Origin: JAUWKC01 sp035527845 | Lineage (GTDB): Bacteria > Planctomycetota > Phycisphaerae > Sedimentisphaerales > Anaerobacaceae | NCBI GenBank assembly: GCA_035527845.1 | Contig: DATKZT010000076.1 | Coordinates: 62,001 to 126,000 of the forward strand | Direction: 5' to 3' | DNA length: 64,000 nt | Part shown: piece after piece, positions 15,552 through 24,446 of the stretch | Layout of the letters: every line of letters starts with the position of its first letter | Position numbering within the stretch: position 1 is the stretch's first letter | Notes under the pieces: model-generated | Seen by the model: the letters and a program-made list of their open reading frames with translations, nothing else | Told to the model about the DNA's origin: nothing | The model's database searches: none | Program-made: the position numbers and the translations under genes

Positions 15552-17042
15552 TTATGGTGCGGCTGTAATCCGGTGCGTATATGACCCGCACCCTTCCTTG
15601 TCCAATTCTTCCGCGACGTCCACAAGCCCGCCTTCCTCTCCCTGCGCTTCTCCCATCATACGCGAACCCTTCTCAATGTTGTACTGCTTGACCTTCGCGT
15701 ATAGTGTTGCTCTTGTTATCCCGAGCAGAGCCGCGGCTTGGGTCTTCTGCCAGCCTGTTTCCTGCAAAGCCCGGGCGATCAGCTCGCGTTCGGCTTTTGC
15801 AAGTGAAAAGTCCTTGATGTTATCCTGGCCTGCCGGATGACCGTTCTCAGATTGTTCGAAATAGTCAGGCGGGTCGATCATAATGCTGCTTAGCCCGATC
15901 TTGTCCGTCGTTTCCAATAGTATTGCCCTGTCAATTACGTTCCGCAGTTCGCGCACATTTCCCGGCCAATCGTGTTTCTCCAAAGCTTCCATCGCAAGTC
16001 TTGTTGGAGATTTTATCTTCGCGGTCTTCTCCGGGCAAATAGCTGATGTTTTCAGGAAATAGCGCGTCAGCAGGCAAATATCTTCTCTTCGATCGGGTGA
16101 TCTCAGGGGGGCAATGATGACAGGGCAGATGTTCAGACGATAATAAAGGTCGCGTCTAAAGCGGTTCGCCCTCGTTTCCCTGTAGAGATTGCGGTTACTC
16201 GTGGCTACAATGGTGGCTTTGCACTTGATATCTTTCACACCACCGACCCTGCGGAATGTCCGCTCCTGAAGAATCCGCAACAGCTTTGTCTGCAGCTCTA
16301 TGGGCATTTCGCTTATCTCGTCAAGCAGGACAGTCCCGCCGCCGGCAAGTTCCAGAAGGCCTATCTTCTCACGGTCGGCACCGGTGAAAGAGCCCTTTTC
16401 ATGGCCGAAAAGCTCGCTCTCCAACAGGTTTGCCGTCAGGGCGGCACAATTGACGGCCACAAACGGCTCATCTGGATGCCTCAGGGTATGAATTGCCTTG
16501 GCCGCCAGCTCTTTGCCGGTGCCCGTCTCGCCCACTATCAGAACCGGATTACATCGGCTGGCAGCCACAAGCCTAATCATACCGAGCGTTTTTACAAAGG
16601 CCCTGCTGTGCCCGACCATAGAAACAGAGGCTGCATAGTCCTCGGCGAAAAACTCGCTCGCGTTCTCTTCAGACTCAATAGTCTCCGGCTTGTTTTCCAA
16701 GTCCCGAACGATCCGGCGCAGTTCATTGTAATCGTGTCTTTCCCGCAGGTAGTCACGGGCCCCCATGCTTACCAGCTCCGCCGACGGGTCCGAGCTATTT
16801 TCACCGTCGCCGACTACTATTATGGGTACATCTATTGAGTGCACGGAACTTAGCCGCAGAAACTCCAGCGTATCAGCACGGTTACACCAGTGATCGAGGA
16901 GAATCAGATCCGGATTGACGGCCTCAACAATTTCCAGCGCCTCACTGAGGTCGTCGGCTGCAAACACTTCCTCGGCAGCCTGCTGAGCTAACTGTTGAAT
17001 CTTCGAGTCCCTGCTTAAGGCAACAATCTTGCGCAAACTCAT
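15552..17042 (-). CDS. Sigma-54-dependent response regulator (FlrC/FleR-like)
   Basis: 496 residues. Receiver-like N-terminus (1-115): the acceptor Asp is present (DLILLD, D50), but the conserved Lys after strand 5 is Arg (ARDYLRER) and the acidic pocket is weak (SRD). AAA+ domain: Walker A GETGTGKE (171-178), sigma-54 loop GSFTGA (217-222, Ser where Ala is usual), Walker B GGTVLLDE (235-242), and the WPGNVRELRNVI motif. A Fis-type helix-turn-helix (TQAAALLGITRATLYAKVKQY) is followed by an unusual acidic tail of about 40 residues. It is divergent from the flgD operon and upstream of the fliA-side operon, both of which have sigma-54 promoters. It is a likely master activator of the class II genes. 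No cognate kinase gene is in the window. Confidence 0.92.
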   Translation of the reverse strand: MSLRKIVALSRDSKIQQLAQQAAEEVFAADDLSEALEIVEAVNPDLILLDHWCNRADTLEFLRLSSVHSIDVPIIVVGDGENSSDPSAELVSMGARDYLRERHDYNELRRIVRDLENKPETIESEENASEFFAEDYAASVSMVGHSRAFVKTLGMIRLVAASRCNPVLIVGETGTGKELAAKAIHTLRHPDEPFVAVNCAALTANLLESELFGHEKGSFTGADREKIGLLELAGGGTVLLDEISEMPIELQTKLLRILQERTFRRVGGVKDIKCKATIVATSNRNLYRETRANRFRRDLYYRLNICPVIIAPLRSPDRREDICLLTRYFLKTSAICPEKTAKIKSPTRLAMEALEKHDWPGNVRELRNVIDRAILLETTDKIGLSSIMIDPPDYFEQSENGHPAGQDNIKDFSLAKAERELIARALQETGWQKTQAAALLGITRATLYAKVKQYNIEKGSRMMGEAQGEEGGLVDVAEELDKEGCGSYTHRITAAP

Positions 17043-17483
17043 CGTTGTTCTGAACTCTATACGCGAACGTTGTCGGCCACTCTATTCATGTTATGTATAT
17101 GTCTACTAAGTCGGCGGAAGGTCCGAAACAGCATTAATTTTTTATGGGACCGCCCCATAATACCAGCAGTGCATCATCTCCAAAGATGTAAGAAGACCTC
17201 AAGGGGCTGCTAATTGAACATACGAGTCATGCAGGAAGCTCCTGCCTGTAGGCCTTTTTATGGGACGTGTTATCGTCACAGAACAGCCAGGGTAAAACAA
17301 GCAAATCCTCTCTGCCCGATTATGCCGGCCGCAGACGGAGAAATCTTCTGCGACACAGGAAGAATTCTCCGGTTGCTGTCCTTCCGCGCCCACGCACGTC
17401 ACACCTACATTCGGTTTTGCTGATTGGCTAAAGCCTTATAGGACAAGAAGTTATGCTTCGGTGAAGCACGTCTGATCCCGGTG
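17043..17483. other. Divergent intergenic region between activator gene and flgD
   Basis: About 440 bases without a supported gene. It must hold the promoter of the activator gene (minus strand), which I cannot place with confidence. Two short copies of TTTTTATGGGAC occur (near 17138 and 17251), the first continuing into an inverted repeat TATGGG/CCCATA. A perfect 15-base palindrome is listed separately. Confidence 0.4.
17454..17468. promoter_or_regulatory. Perfect palindrome upstream of the flgD sigma-54 promoter
   Basis: TGCTTC-GGT-GAAGCA, 15 bases, centred about 23 bases upstream of the -24 box at 17484. Symmetry and place fit an activator or repressor site, but no second copy was noticed near the other sigma-54 promoters, so this is weak. 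Confidence 0.3.
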
Positions 17484-17499
17484 TGGCACACTAATTGCA
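17484..17499 (+). promoter_or_regulatory. Sigma-54 promoter of the flgD-flgL operon
   Basis: TGGCAC-ACTAA-TTGCA matches the -24/-12 consensus exactly. It lies about 88 bases ahead of flgD, and transcription would start near 17510. It would drive the rod-hook operon. Confidence 0.9.
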
Positions 17500-17586
17500 C
17501 TCGTCATCTCTTGTTTGGTCGGCGCAGTCCGAGCAAAGCTGCAAAAAACTATTAGGTTGTCTGTTTTCATTGGAAAGCGAAAGATT

Positions 17587-17970
17587 ATGAGCACATCGTC
17601 AGTAACCGCAGTGGCAAGTGACATCCAGATGGATTACATGAAACTTCTTGTGACGCAATTGCAGAACCAGAATCCGCTCGAACCGCTCGACAATAACGAA
17701 ATGGCCTCTCAATTGGCGCAGTTCTCACAGTTGCAGCAGCTCGAAACAATGAACTCAAGCTTTGTAAAGGTCCTTGCTGCCGCGGAACGCAGCTATGCCA
17801 ATTCACTGATAGGCAAGCAGGTGTCGTTCGTGGGAACAACGGAGACGGGCGAGGCAGGCGTCCTGAACGCCACGGTGGAGCAGGTGTACAACGATGTCAA
17901 CGGCGAAATCCTTTTAGCAGCCGGAAATTACACGCTCGGTTTGGAAGAAGTCATATCCGTCAAGAATTGA
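17587..17970 (+). CDS. flgD: Hook-capping scaffold protein FlgD (short form)
   Basis: 127 residues from ATG 17587. The frame is open back to 17515, but that part carries the leader and has no family similarity. The conserved FlgD N-terminal signature is present: DYMKLLVTQLQNQNPLEPLDNNEMASQLAQFSQLQQLETMN, cited in pieces as LLVTQLQNQNPLEPLDN and MASQLAQFSQLQQLETMN. The C-terminal part ends soon after (SLIGKQVSFVGTTETGEAG, GNYTLGLEEVISVKN). The FnIII and tudor-like domains of typical FlgD (about 220 residues) are therefore mostly missing. FlgD caps the growing hook. It is the first gene of the operon behind a sigma-54 promoter. Confidence 0.93.
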   Translation: MSTSSVTAVASDIQMDYMKLLVTQLQNQNPLEPLDNNEMASQLAQFSQLQQLETMNSSFVKVLAAAERSYANSLIGKQVSFVGTTETGEAGVLNATVEQVYNDVNGEILLAAGNYTLGLEEVISVKN

Positions 17971-18009
17971 ATCCGGGCAAGAGTCCGATAATTATTAAGG
18001 AGAAAAAAA

Positions 18010-19689
18010 ATGAGTTTTGCATTATCAGCGGGCGTCACCGGGCTGCAGGCCCATCAGAAAATGCTTGATGTGGCAGGCAACAACCTTGCCAATGTCAACA
18101 CCACCGCATTCAAGGCCAGTCGAATAACATTTGCAGAGCTGCTCAGTGAAACCATAAAAAAGGCCTCCCAGCCGACCACCACAGTCGGCGGCACCAACCC
18201 CCAGCAGATGGGCAGCGGCGTGGGCGTGGCAGGAATATCGCCAAATATATCGCAGGGAAATATCGTTAATACGGGCAACCCGCTCGACCTCGCCTTGGAA
18301 GGAGAAGGCTATTTCGTCCTGAGTGACGGTTCGCAAAACCTCTACACCCGTGCCGGCGCCTTCGCCGTTGATGCAAACTCCAACCTGGTTGACCCCACCA
18401 CAGGCTACCTTGTGCAGCGCATCGGCTCGGTCGGTGAGAGCGACGGCTTCCAGGTCCCGGGCGACAGCAACATCAAGCTGCCTTTCGACGTCGCCATGGC
18501 CGCTAACGCCACATCCGAAGTCAGGGTCGCAGGAAACCTCAGTGCCGACTCCACCTTTCCCACGCCCCAAACCAACATCCTGACCTCTAATACAACCTAT
18601 ACGGTCGGCGGCGCCACCGCGACCGGCGCCACCGAACTCGATCAGCTTGACCAGTTCAGCGGCGCCTTTGGCGCCACCACCACCATCACAGCCTCCGGCT
18701 ACGACCCGAGCGGCAACGCCCTGTCCGACACCGGCTTGACGGTTACTGGTGCAACAACCCTCGATGACGTTATCACTCACCTCAATACCAATGTTCTCGA
18801 CCCCACGGAACAGGTGGCCTCTCTGATTAACGGCAGAATCCGAATAACCGATGTGAACAGCGGATACAGCCTGTCCGATATAGGATTGACATTTGCTGAC
18901 GACGGCACCGCTTCGCTCACAATGCCGGCGTACTTCGAGGTCTCCACCGTCGGCGGAGAGGAAGTCAAAAACATCAACATCACCGTTTATGACTCCCAGG
19001 GAGGAAAGCACGTCCTCTCCGGCGCCTTTGTCCGAACCGACACACCCAATACCTGGGATATGGTGCTCACCTCCATCACAGGTGATGTCCAGCAGATAAC
19101 TCCGGACAATCGGCGAATAAGCGGCATAGAATTCGACGCCACTACCGGCTCCTACGCCAGCCTGAATTCTGTTATTGGCGATGCCGCGCAATTCGTTGTG
19201 GCATTTGCGCACGATACCGCAAACCCGCAAACCATTGCCATGAACCTCGGTACGGCCGGTCAATTGGACGGCCTGACTCAATTCGCCGGAAATTCCACCG
19301 CCGTGGCAAGAGAGCAGGATGGCTATGAAGCCGGTTCTCTCTCCACCGTCTCGGTCAATAACGAAGGTATAGTCATTGGCGCTTTCTCGAACGGTATCAA
19401 GAAAGACGTTGCTACCATACAAATAGCATTGTTCCAGAACCCGACCGCTCTCGAAAGCGTCGGCGGTGGTTACTTCAATGCCTCCGCTAACTCGGGCGAG
19501 GCCGTGGCCACCCAGGCCCTCACCGGCGGTGCAGGCACTATCCACGGCGGCGCCCTCGAAAAATCGAACGCGGATGTTGCAACCGAGTTCGTCAACATGA
19601 TTCAGGCCCAGAACGGCTTCCAGGCAAACGCCAGAACCATCCGCGTCGCCAACGATATACTGCGAGAGTTGACCAACCTCATTAGATAA
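18010..19689 (+). CDS. flgE: Flagellar hook protein FlgE
   Basis: 559 residues, ribosome site AAGGAG upstream. The N-terminus has the rod/hook signature GVTGLQAHQKMLDVAGNNLANVNT (given as QKMLDVAGNNLANVNT), followed by TGNPLDLALEGEGYFVL. The C-terminus ends with FVNMIQAQNGFQANARTIRV, the D0 helix of hook proteins. The long middle (D1-D2, about 150-450) is Ala/Thr/Gly-rich and contains FlgE-type insert domains. FlgE polymerises into the hook under the FlgD cap. It is longer than the enterobacterial protein (about 400), as is common outside proteobacteria. Confidence 0.96.
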   Translation: MSFALSAGVTGLQAHQKMLDVAGNNLANVNTTAFKASRITFAELLSETIKKASQPTTTVGGTNPQQMGSGVGVAGISPNISQGNIVNTGNPLDLALEGEGYFVLSDGSQNLYTRAGAFAVDANSNLVDPTTGYLVQRIGSVGESDGFQVPGDSNIKLPFDVAMAANATSEVRVAGNLSADSTFPTPQTNILTSNTTYTVGGATATGATELDQLDQFSGAFGATTTITASGYDPSGNALSDTGLTVTGATTLDDVITHLNTNVLDPTEQVASLINGRIRITDVNSGYSLSDIGLTFADDGTASLTMPAYFEVSTVGGEEVKNINITVYDSQGGKHVLSGAFVRTDTPNTWDMVLTSITGDVQQITPDNRRISGIEFDATTGSYASLNSVIGDAAQFVVAFAHDTANPQTIAMNLGTAGQLDGLTQFAGNSTAVAREQDGYEAGSLSTVSVNNEGIVIGAFSNGIKKDVATIQIALFQNPTALESVGGGYFNASANSGEAVATQALTGGAGTIHGGALEKSNADVATEFVNMIQAQNGFQANARTIRVANDILRELTNLIR

Positions 19690-19770
19690 TGAGCAAATGC
19701 AACCGTAGGCCTGAAAGAAAACAAACAAGTATGAAAGTTGGTTCCTGACATTTGGCGTTCAATTTGAGAT

Positions 19771-21084
19771 ATGGATTTTGACTCTTACTTCTTGATCTGG
19801 CTTCCTTTCGTGGCGCTGACGCCGGCAGAGCGATGGAAAGCCGCAGGCCGCCAGTTTCAAACCAGCTTCGTGACCGAACGCTGGTTCATCGTGGCCGCTG
19901 TTATCGTTCTGATAGCCTTGACGCTTCTGCTTGTAGCGGTGAGCGTGCAAAAAAGGACTCGCGAACGGAAGGGCCCGGGCCTGCTCTTCTTTGAATGTGC
20001 AGAAAGAAGAGGTCTGAGCGCACGCGAATGCAGCGCCCTGCTTGAGGTTGCAAAAAGGGCCGGTATTCGACGCAGTGAGGACGTCTTCACCGACGATGTT
20101 GCTTTCTATCGTGGAGCTGCCAAATTGATGGAAGAGGGCGCTGCGCGGGGTAGAACAGGCGGCGATAGTGAGTCGTTAACCACCGTACTGTTTTTTCTCC
20201 GTGAAAAACTCGCCTTTCAGAAGCAAACTGCCCTGTTCGCCGGAGCGCCCGTGAAATCAAAAAAATTGAGCAGCAGACAAATTCCCGTCGGCAGAAAGGT
20301 CAACATAACGTGCCGAGCGGCAAAAGACTCCGACGATATCGAAGCAATCGTCATGCACAACGACGAGAAGGAACTTACGATCAAGTCCGCAGTGCCGGTA
20401 AAGATTACTTTCGGCGAACTCTGGCGCGTGCGCTATTGTTTTGGCGCCTCAATTTGGGAGTTTGATACCACAATTGCCGCCTGCAATGGGGATATATTGG
20501 CTTTTAATCACAGTGATAGCATACGGTTCATAAACCGCCGACGCTTTCTCCGCGTCCCCGTCAGAGAGCCGGCGTTGGTTGCTCGCTTCCCTTTTTCAAA
20601 AATGCTCTTTGCGGATGCCGGTGGTACTGGGAACCATCCCGGGCCGAGCCCTGGTATGTCAGAGGCTCCCGGAACTCTTTGGGGACCGCCAGAGTTTGTT
20701 CCTGCCGTCGTTACTGAGCTGGCCGGTCCGGGCTTGCGCATCGAAGCGCCGCTGGAGGTGAAGGTGCAGGAACGAGTGCTGGTGGTGATGAAGTTGGGCG
20801 AAGACCACGGCTGGGATGCGGTTTCGCCGCGTCGGCATGGCGATGGCAGGTCGGGAGCATTGAGAATTGTGGAAGACATCGGCGAGGTCAGGCACATCAG
20901 AGCCGTACAAAATGGTTTCTCAATCGCCGTTGAATTGATAGGCCTTAGCGATTCAGACATTAACGAGCTGATCCGTGCGACCAATATGGCTTCTCTAAAG
21001 GGGGCGACTGAAAGTCAGGCAGCCCCGAATTCCGTCCAAAACCGGCAACAGGCTCCCCAGCCCGTGTCCGTGCATGGAGTATGA
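19771..21084 (+). CDS. Membrane-anchored PilZ-domain protein (YcgR-like)
   Basis: 437 residues. One membrane segment lies at about 38-60 (WFIVAAVIVLIALTLLLVAV). Residues about 165-250 resemble the YcgR N-terminal domain (GRKVNITCRAAKDSDDIEAIV). From about 254 a PilZ domain begins, with FINRRRFLRVPV, containing the RxxxR motif (R257-R261). The second c-di-GMP motif (D/N-x-S-x-x-G) appears as ELAGPG, so Asp and Ser are replaced. An insert of about 30 Pro/Gly residues lies between the two motifs. YcgR-type proteins slow the motor on binding c-di-GMP; here binding may be weak. The 3' end overlaps flgF by 11 bases. Confidence 0.7.
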   Translation: MDFDSYFLIWLPFVALTPAERWKAAGRQFQTSFVTERWFIVAAVIVLIALTLLLVAVSVQKRTRERKGPGLLFFECAERRGLSARECSALLEVAKRAGIRRSEDVFTDDVAFYRGAAKLMEEGAARGRTGGDSESLTTVLFFLREKLAFQKQTALFAGAPVKSKKLSSRQIPVGRKVNITCRAAKDSDDIEAIVMHNDEKELTIKSAVPVKITFGELWRVRYCFGASIWEFDTTIAACNGDILAFNHSDSIRFINRRRFLRVPVREPALVARFPFSKMLFADAGGTGNHPGPSPGMSEAPGTLWGPPEFVPAVVTELAGPGLRIEAPLEVKVQERVLVVMKLGEDHGWDAVSPRRHGDGRSGALRIVEDIGEVRHIRAVQNGFSIAVELIGLSDSDINELIRATNMASLKGATESQAAPNSVQNRQQAPQPVSVHGV

Positions 21085-21820
21085 AGTGGCAGAAAGTATT
21101 GAGCAAGTCAGTGCAAGCGTCGATGCGTTGATGCAGGAATTCTACGTCATAACGCACAACCTTGCCAATGTCAGCACCGTTGGTTACAAGCGCAGATGCA
21201 ACGCTTTCTCAAGGGCTCTCGAGGCCCAGGGCTTGCCCACGCAGACTTATGCTCCAGGCACCGTTGATTTGAATTCGGTGTTTGATTTTTCTCAGGGCAG
21301 CGTTGTCGAAACCGGCCGACCGCTTGACTTTGCCTTGTACGGCAAAGGGTTCTTCGTCGTGGAAACGCCGCAGGGCCCGCTCTACACCCGCAACGGAATG
21401 TTCCAGACCAATCACAACAGCCAGATTGTAACTTCCGACGGCAGAATCGTCGCCGGCCAGGCCGGACCAATCACCTTGCCCGCCGGCGCACCCCTCTCAC
21501 AGGTGACTGTATCCCCTGACGGCAGCATCAGTGCCGGCGGCATCCCCGTCGGCAAGTTCAGCCTCGTCGATTTCAAAGATAACCAAAACAAGCTCGTATC
21601 GGTCGGCGCAGGCTGTTTTCAGATGCCGGATGAAAACGTTTTGCCGGTTCCAGCAGAAAGCCTGGTCCTTAAGCAGGGCTACCAGGAAGCTTCAAATGTG
21701 AAGATAGTCGACGAGCTCGTGAGTATGATAATGGTCTCCAGGCTGTACGAAGCGAATATGAAAATTGTCACCGCCCAGAAAGAAGCCTCCAGCAGTATTA
21801 TGGGCGTAGCCATGGGATAG
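21074..21820 (+). CDS. flgF: Proximal rod protein FlgF
   Basis: 248 residues. N-terminal helix with FYVITHNLANVSTVGYKRR, then GRPLDFALYGKGFFVVETPQGPLYTRNG, quoted as GKGFFVVETPQGPLYTRNG, as in FlgF/FlgG. The C-terminus reads VKIVDELVSMIMVSRLYEAN, the terminal rod helix. FlgF rather than FlgG is chosen because a closer FlgG match follows at 21905 and the length is shorter. It starts inside the end of the PilZ gene (translational coupling). Confidence 0.88.
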   Translation: MEYEVAESIEQVSASVDALMQEFYVITHNLANVSTVGYKRRCNAFSRALEAQGLPTQTYAPGTVDLNSVFDFSQGSVVETGRPLDFALYGKGFFVVETPQGPLYTRNGMFQTNHNSQIVTSDGRIVAGQAGPITLPAGAPLSQVTVSPDGSISAGGIPVGKFSLVDFKDNQNKLVSVGAGCFQMPDENVLPVPAESLVLKQGYQEASNVKIVDELVSMIMVSRLYEANMKIVTAQKEASSSIMGVAMG

Positions 21821-21904
21821 ACGATCGGTCAAATGCGCCGCCGGGACCTCCTGTCCCCGCAACGCCTGAGCAATTGCAAAGACTTGCAATAAGGAGAACC
21901 ATAT

Positions 21905-22690
21905 ATGTTAAGAGCCTTTTCTACCGCCGCGACGGGAATGACGGCCCAGCAGATGATGGTGGACACAATAGCTAACAACCTCGCCAATGTCAACACGACC
22001 GGCTTCAAGCGCAGCCAAATCAATTTCCAGGATTTGCTTTATGTCGATTTGAGAGAGCCGGGGACGGAGGTGGCGTCGGGACTGACGTCTCCAAGCGGCC
22101 TGGAGATTGGCAGCGGTGTCCGGCCTGCATCCACAGTAAGAGTTTTTACTCCCGGTGAGCTTGAAAATACCACGCGGCCTCTCGATATCGCCATCACAGG
22201 CGACGGATTTCTTCAGGTAAGCATGCCGGACGGAAGCTTGAGGTATACGCGCGACGGCGCACTGCAAATAAATGCCAATGGGGAGCTGGTTACGACCACC
22301 GGGTACATGATCGAGCCTGCCGTCAGTATTCCGATAGACGCCAAATCAATAAGCATCGAAAAAGACGGCGGCGTCAATGTCACCGATGCCTCCGGAACGC
22401 AGTCGGTGGTGGGAAATATCCAGTTGGCCCGATTTCCCAATCCATCAGGTCTGTCCGGCGAAGGGGACAATATGCTGGCCGAAACCGAGGCGAGCGGCAC
22501 GCCCACGACCGGAACCCCCGGTGAGAGTGGTTTCGGCACCATACAGTCCGGTTTCCTGGAGAAATCAAACGTCCAGATGGTGACAGAGCTCGTCAATCTT
22601 ATAACCGCCCAGCGGGCGTATGAGATAAACTCACGCGCCATAAGAGCGGGTGATGATATGCTTCGAACGGCAAGTCAAATAGTCAGGTAA
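21905..22690 (+). CDS. flgG: Distal rod protein FlgG
   Basis: 261 residues, the usual FlgG length; AAGGAG precedes the ATG. MLRAFSTAATGMTAQQMMVDTIANNLANVNTTGFKR is the standard FlgG start (core: MMVDTIANNLANVNTTGFKR). RPLDIAITGDGFLQV and GTPGESGFGTIQSGFLEKSNVQMV follow, then VNLITAQRAYEINSRAIRAG at the C-terminus. It forms the distal rod crossing the P and L rings. Confidence 0.97.
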   Translation: MLRAFSTAATGMTAQQMMVDTIANNLANVNTTGFKRSQINFQDLLYVDLREPGTEVASGLTSPSGLEIGSGVRPASTVRVFTPGELENTTRPLDIAITGDGFLQVSMPDGSLRYTRDGALQINANGELVTTTGYMIEPAVSIPIDAKSISIEKDGGVNVTDASGTQSVVGNIQLARFPNPSGLSGEGDNMLAETEASGTPTTGTPGESGFGTIQSGFLEKSNVQMVTELVNLITAQRAYEINSRAIRAGDDMLRTASQIVR

Positions 22691-22698
22691 GTCGCAAA

Positions 22699-23727
22699 AT
22701 GACAGACGAAAGATACAAAATGGAATACGGCGGCAAAGCAGTTAGAGTGGTCCTGGGTCCCGTAGTGCTGTTGGCGGCTCACTTGTGCGGACCATCGACC
22801 TACAGTCAAACGAGCGGTCCCCGGGATATGTCTGTTCTTCAGATTCACCTTCCGAGAGAGGTCCGAGTCGACGACAATTACATCAGACTCGGCCAAATCG
22901 GCATAGTCCGCGGAAAACAGCCTCTCGTGACAAAAGCAAACCAGATTCCCCTGGGCCGAATTTCTGCCCCGGAGCGGGACTTCCTGGTTGACAGACCGAT
23001 GGTGTTGAGCCGGTTGGCTTGCAATGGGATACCGGCTTCTAAGGTGATGCTGACCGGTGCAGAGAAAGTGTCGGTAAAATGGCAGCAGCAAGTTATCAAC
23101 AGTGATAGATTTGTTGAAGTTGCGGGCGCCTTCTTGAAAGAAAGTCGCCTCGGTTCTACTGCGTGTCAATTTGATCCGGCACGCCTGCCGGAGGACCTCA
23201 CTATATCCGTACCGGCCGGGGCCGTAGAGTTTTCCTCACATTTAGTCGAGAGCGGGGCGAGCAATATGGCGAAAGTCGGAATTCTCGCGGTTTCGGATGG
23301 CAAGCAACTGGGGATGCGAGAAGTGACTTTCCTGCTGAGGTACCGCGGCCACAAGGTGATAGCGGCGGGTGACATCCCCGCCGGCGGGGCTATCAGTCCT
23401 GAAAATGTCAAAATAGAGGAGGCCTTGTCAGATGAACCGGAGCCGGCTGACTGGCAGCCCCCGTACGGTCTTATCGTCAGACGCCGAGCGGCCAAAGGCA
23501 CTGTGATACAGTCGGGTATGGTGGGATTTGCCAGGCCTGAAGTTGTCCTCAAGAGAAACGAAACCGTTCTTATCCGAATCGAAATACCGGGGCTGCTCGT
23601 TACCGCTACGGGAAAAGCCATGCAGGACGGCCGTATCGGTGAATACATTAAGGTGCGAAATGTCGACTCCAAACGAATAATTCTGGCCAGGGTCAAAGAA
23701 GACAGAACGGTTGAACCTGTTATCTGA
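22699..23727 (+). CDS. flgA: P-ring assembly chaperone FlgA
   Basis: 342 residues. A hydrophobic segment at about 14-32 (AVRVVLGPVVLLAAHLCG) serves as signal peptide. The SAF-type domain in the C-terminal half has VIAAGDIPAGGAISPENVKIEE and QSGMVGFARPEVVLKRNETV, and the last part IGEYIKVRNVDSKRIILARV is typical of FlgA/CpaB. It helps FlgI assemble the P-ring in the periplasm. It lies between flgG and flgH and overlaps neither start by more than the flgH leader region. Confidence 0.9.
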   Translation: MTDERYKMEYGGKAVRVVLGPVVLLAAHLCGPSTYSQTSGPRDMSVLQIHLPREVRVDDNYIRLGQIGIVRGKQPLVTKANQIPLGRISAPERDFLVDRPMVLSRLACNGIPASKVMLTGAEKVSVKWQQQVINSDRFVEVAGAFLKESRLGSTACQFDPARLPEDLTISVPAGAVEFSSHLVESGASNMAKVGILAVSDGKQLGMREVTFLLRYRGHKVIAAGDIPAGGAISPENVKIEEALSDEPEPADWQPPYGLIVRRRAAKGTVIQSGMVGFARPEVVLKRNETVLIRIEIPGLLVTATGKAMQDGRIGEYIKVRNVDSKRIILARVKEDRTVEPVI

Positions 23728-23779
23728 CGGGTCTTCTCGTAAGAAATCTCTGAAATCGCGTGATGTGAAAGGACGAACA

Positions 23780-24409
23780 ATGAAAAATAGAACAGCTTTG
23801 TTGTGTATGTCGATGTTCTTTTTGCTCTCCTGGGCCGCCTGTGCGAGGGCCGGATCAATCTGGGCCAAAAAGAATAAGAATATGAGGGATTATTACGCCG
23901 ACGATGTGGCTCGCAAAATAGGTGATGTGCTGACCATCAAAATCAGCGAAGACAGCAAGGTCGATAACAAGGCAAAGAGAGACCTGAAGAAGGAAACCGA
24001 TCGGTCAGCCGCCTTCAATGGTGAGCTGGGAATAGTAACGTCGAATAAGAATCTTCTGCCGCGCATACCTGGTTTCTCAATGGATGCTGAATCCACCAAC
24101 GAGTTGAAAAGCAAGGCTGATTATAAGGACGAGCGCAAGTTCGTGGATTCCATCACGGTGGTCGTTGTGGACGTCCTGCCGAACGGCAATCTCGTGGTCG
24201 CCGGAACCCGCAACCGTGAAATAGCCGGTGACATACAAAACATCGAGGTCAGCGGCATTGTCAGGCCGAGCGATATCGCCTTTGACAACACGGTTGAGAG
24301 CAAGCGGGTCGCCGATTTCCGTATAGTCACCAGGAACAAGGGGGTCGCTGCGCCTTACACCAGGCCCGGATGGCTCGGGACGATATTTGATATCTTGTGG
24401 CCGTGGTAA
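23780..24409 (+). CDS. flgH: L-ring protein FlgH
   Basis: 209 residues from ATG 23780, which follows AAAGGACG; the frame is open to 23711 but without a ribosome site. Signal peptide MKNRTALLCMSMFFLLSWAACARA then GSIWAKK (shortened: FFLLSWAACARAGSIW). FlgH landmarks: YYADDVARKIGDVLTIKISED, cut here as ARKIGDVLTIKISED, VVDVLPNGNLVVAGTRNREIAGDIQ cut as LPNGNLVVAGTR, and GIVRPSDIAFDNTVES. The family usually has a lipobox; here the only Cys near the cleavage site is preceded by WAA, not a good lipobox. Confidence 0.93.
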   Translation: MKNRTALLCMSMFFLLSWAACARAGSIWAKKNKNMRDYYADDVARKIGDVLTIKISEDSKVDNKAKRDLKKETDRSAAFNGELGIVTSNKNLLPRIPGFSMDAESTNELKSKADYKDERKFVDSITVVVVDVLPNGNLVVAGTRNREIAGDIQNIEVSGIVRPSDIAFDNTVESKRVADFRIVTRNKGVAAPYTRPGWLGTIFDILWPW

Positions 24410-24446
24410 CTGATTGAAATACTGTAATTCAGGGAAGTGATAAACC

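Noticed and set aside
17060..17450. A riboswitch such as c-di-GMP-I in the leader before flgD
   Set aside because: I could not find the conserved core; only short repeats and one palindrome are visible, and the sigma-54 start lies downstream of them.
18025..19728. 567-residue reverse-strand frame across flgE
   Set aside because: It mirrors the flgE codons exactly, has odd composition (Gly, Val and Asp rich) and no ribosome site; flgE is unmistakable on the other strand.
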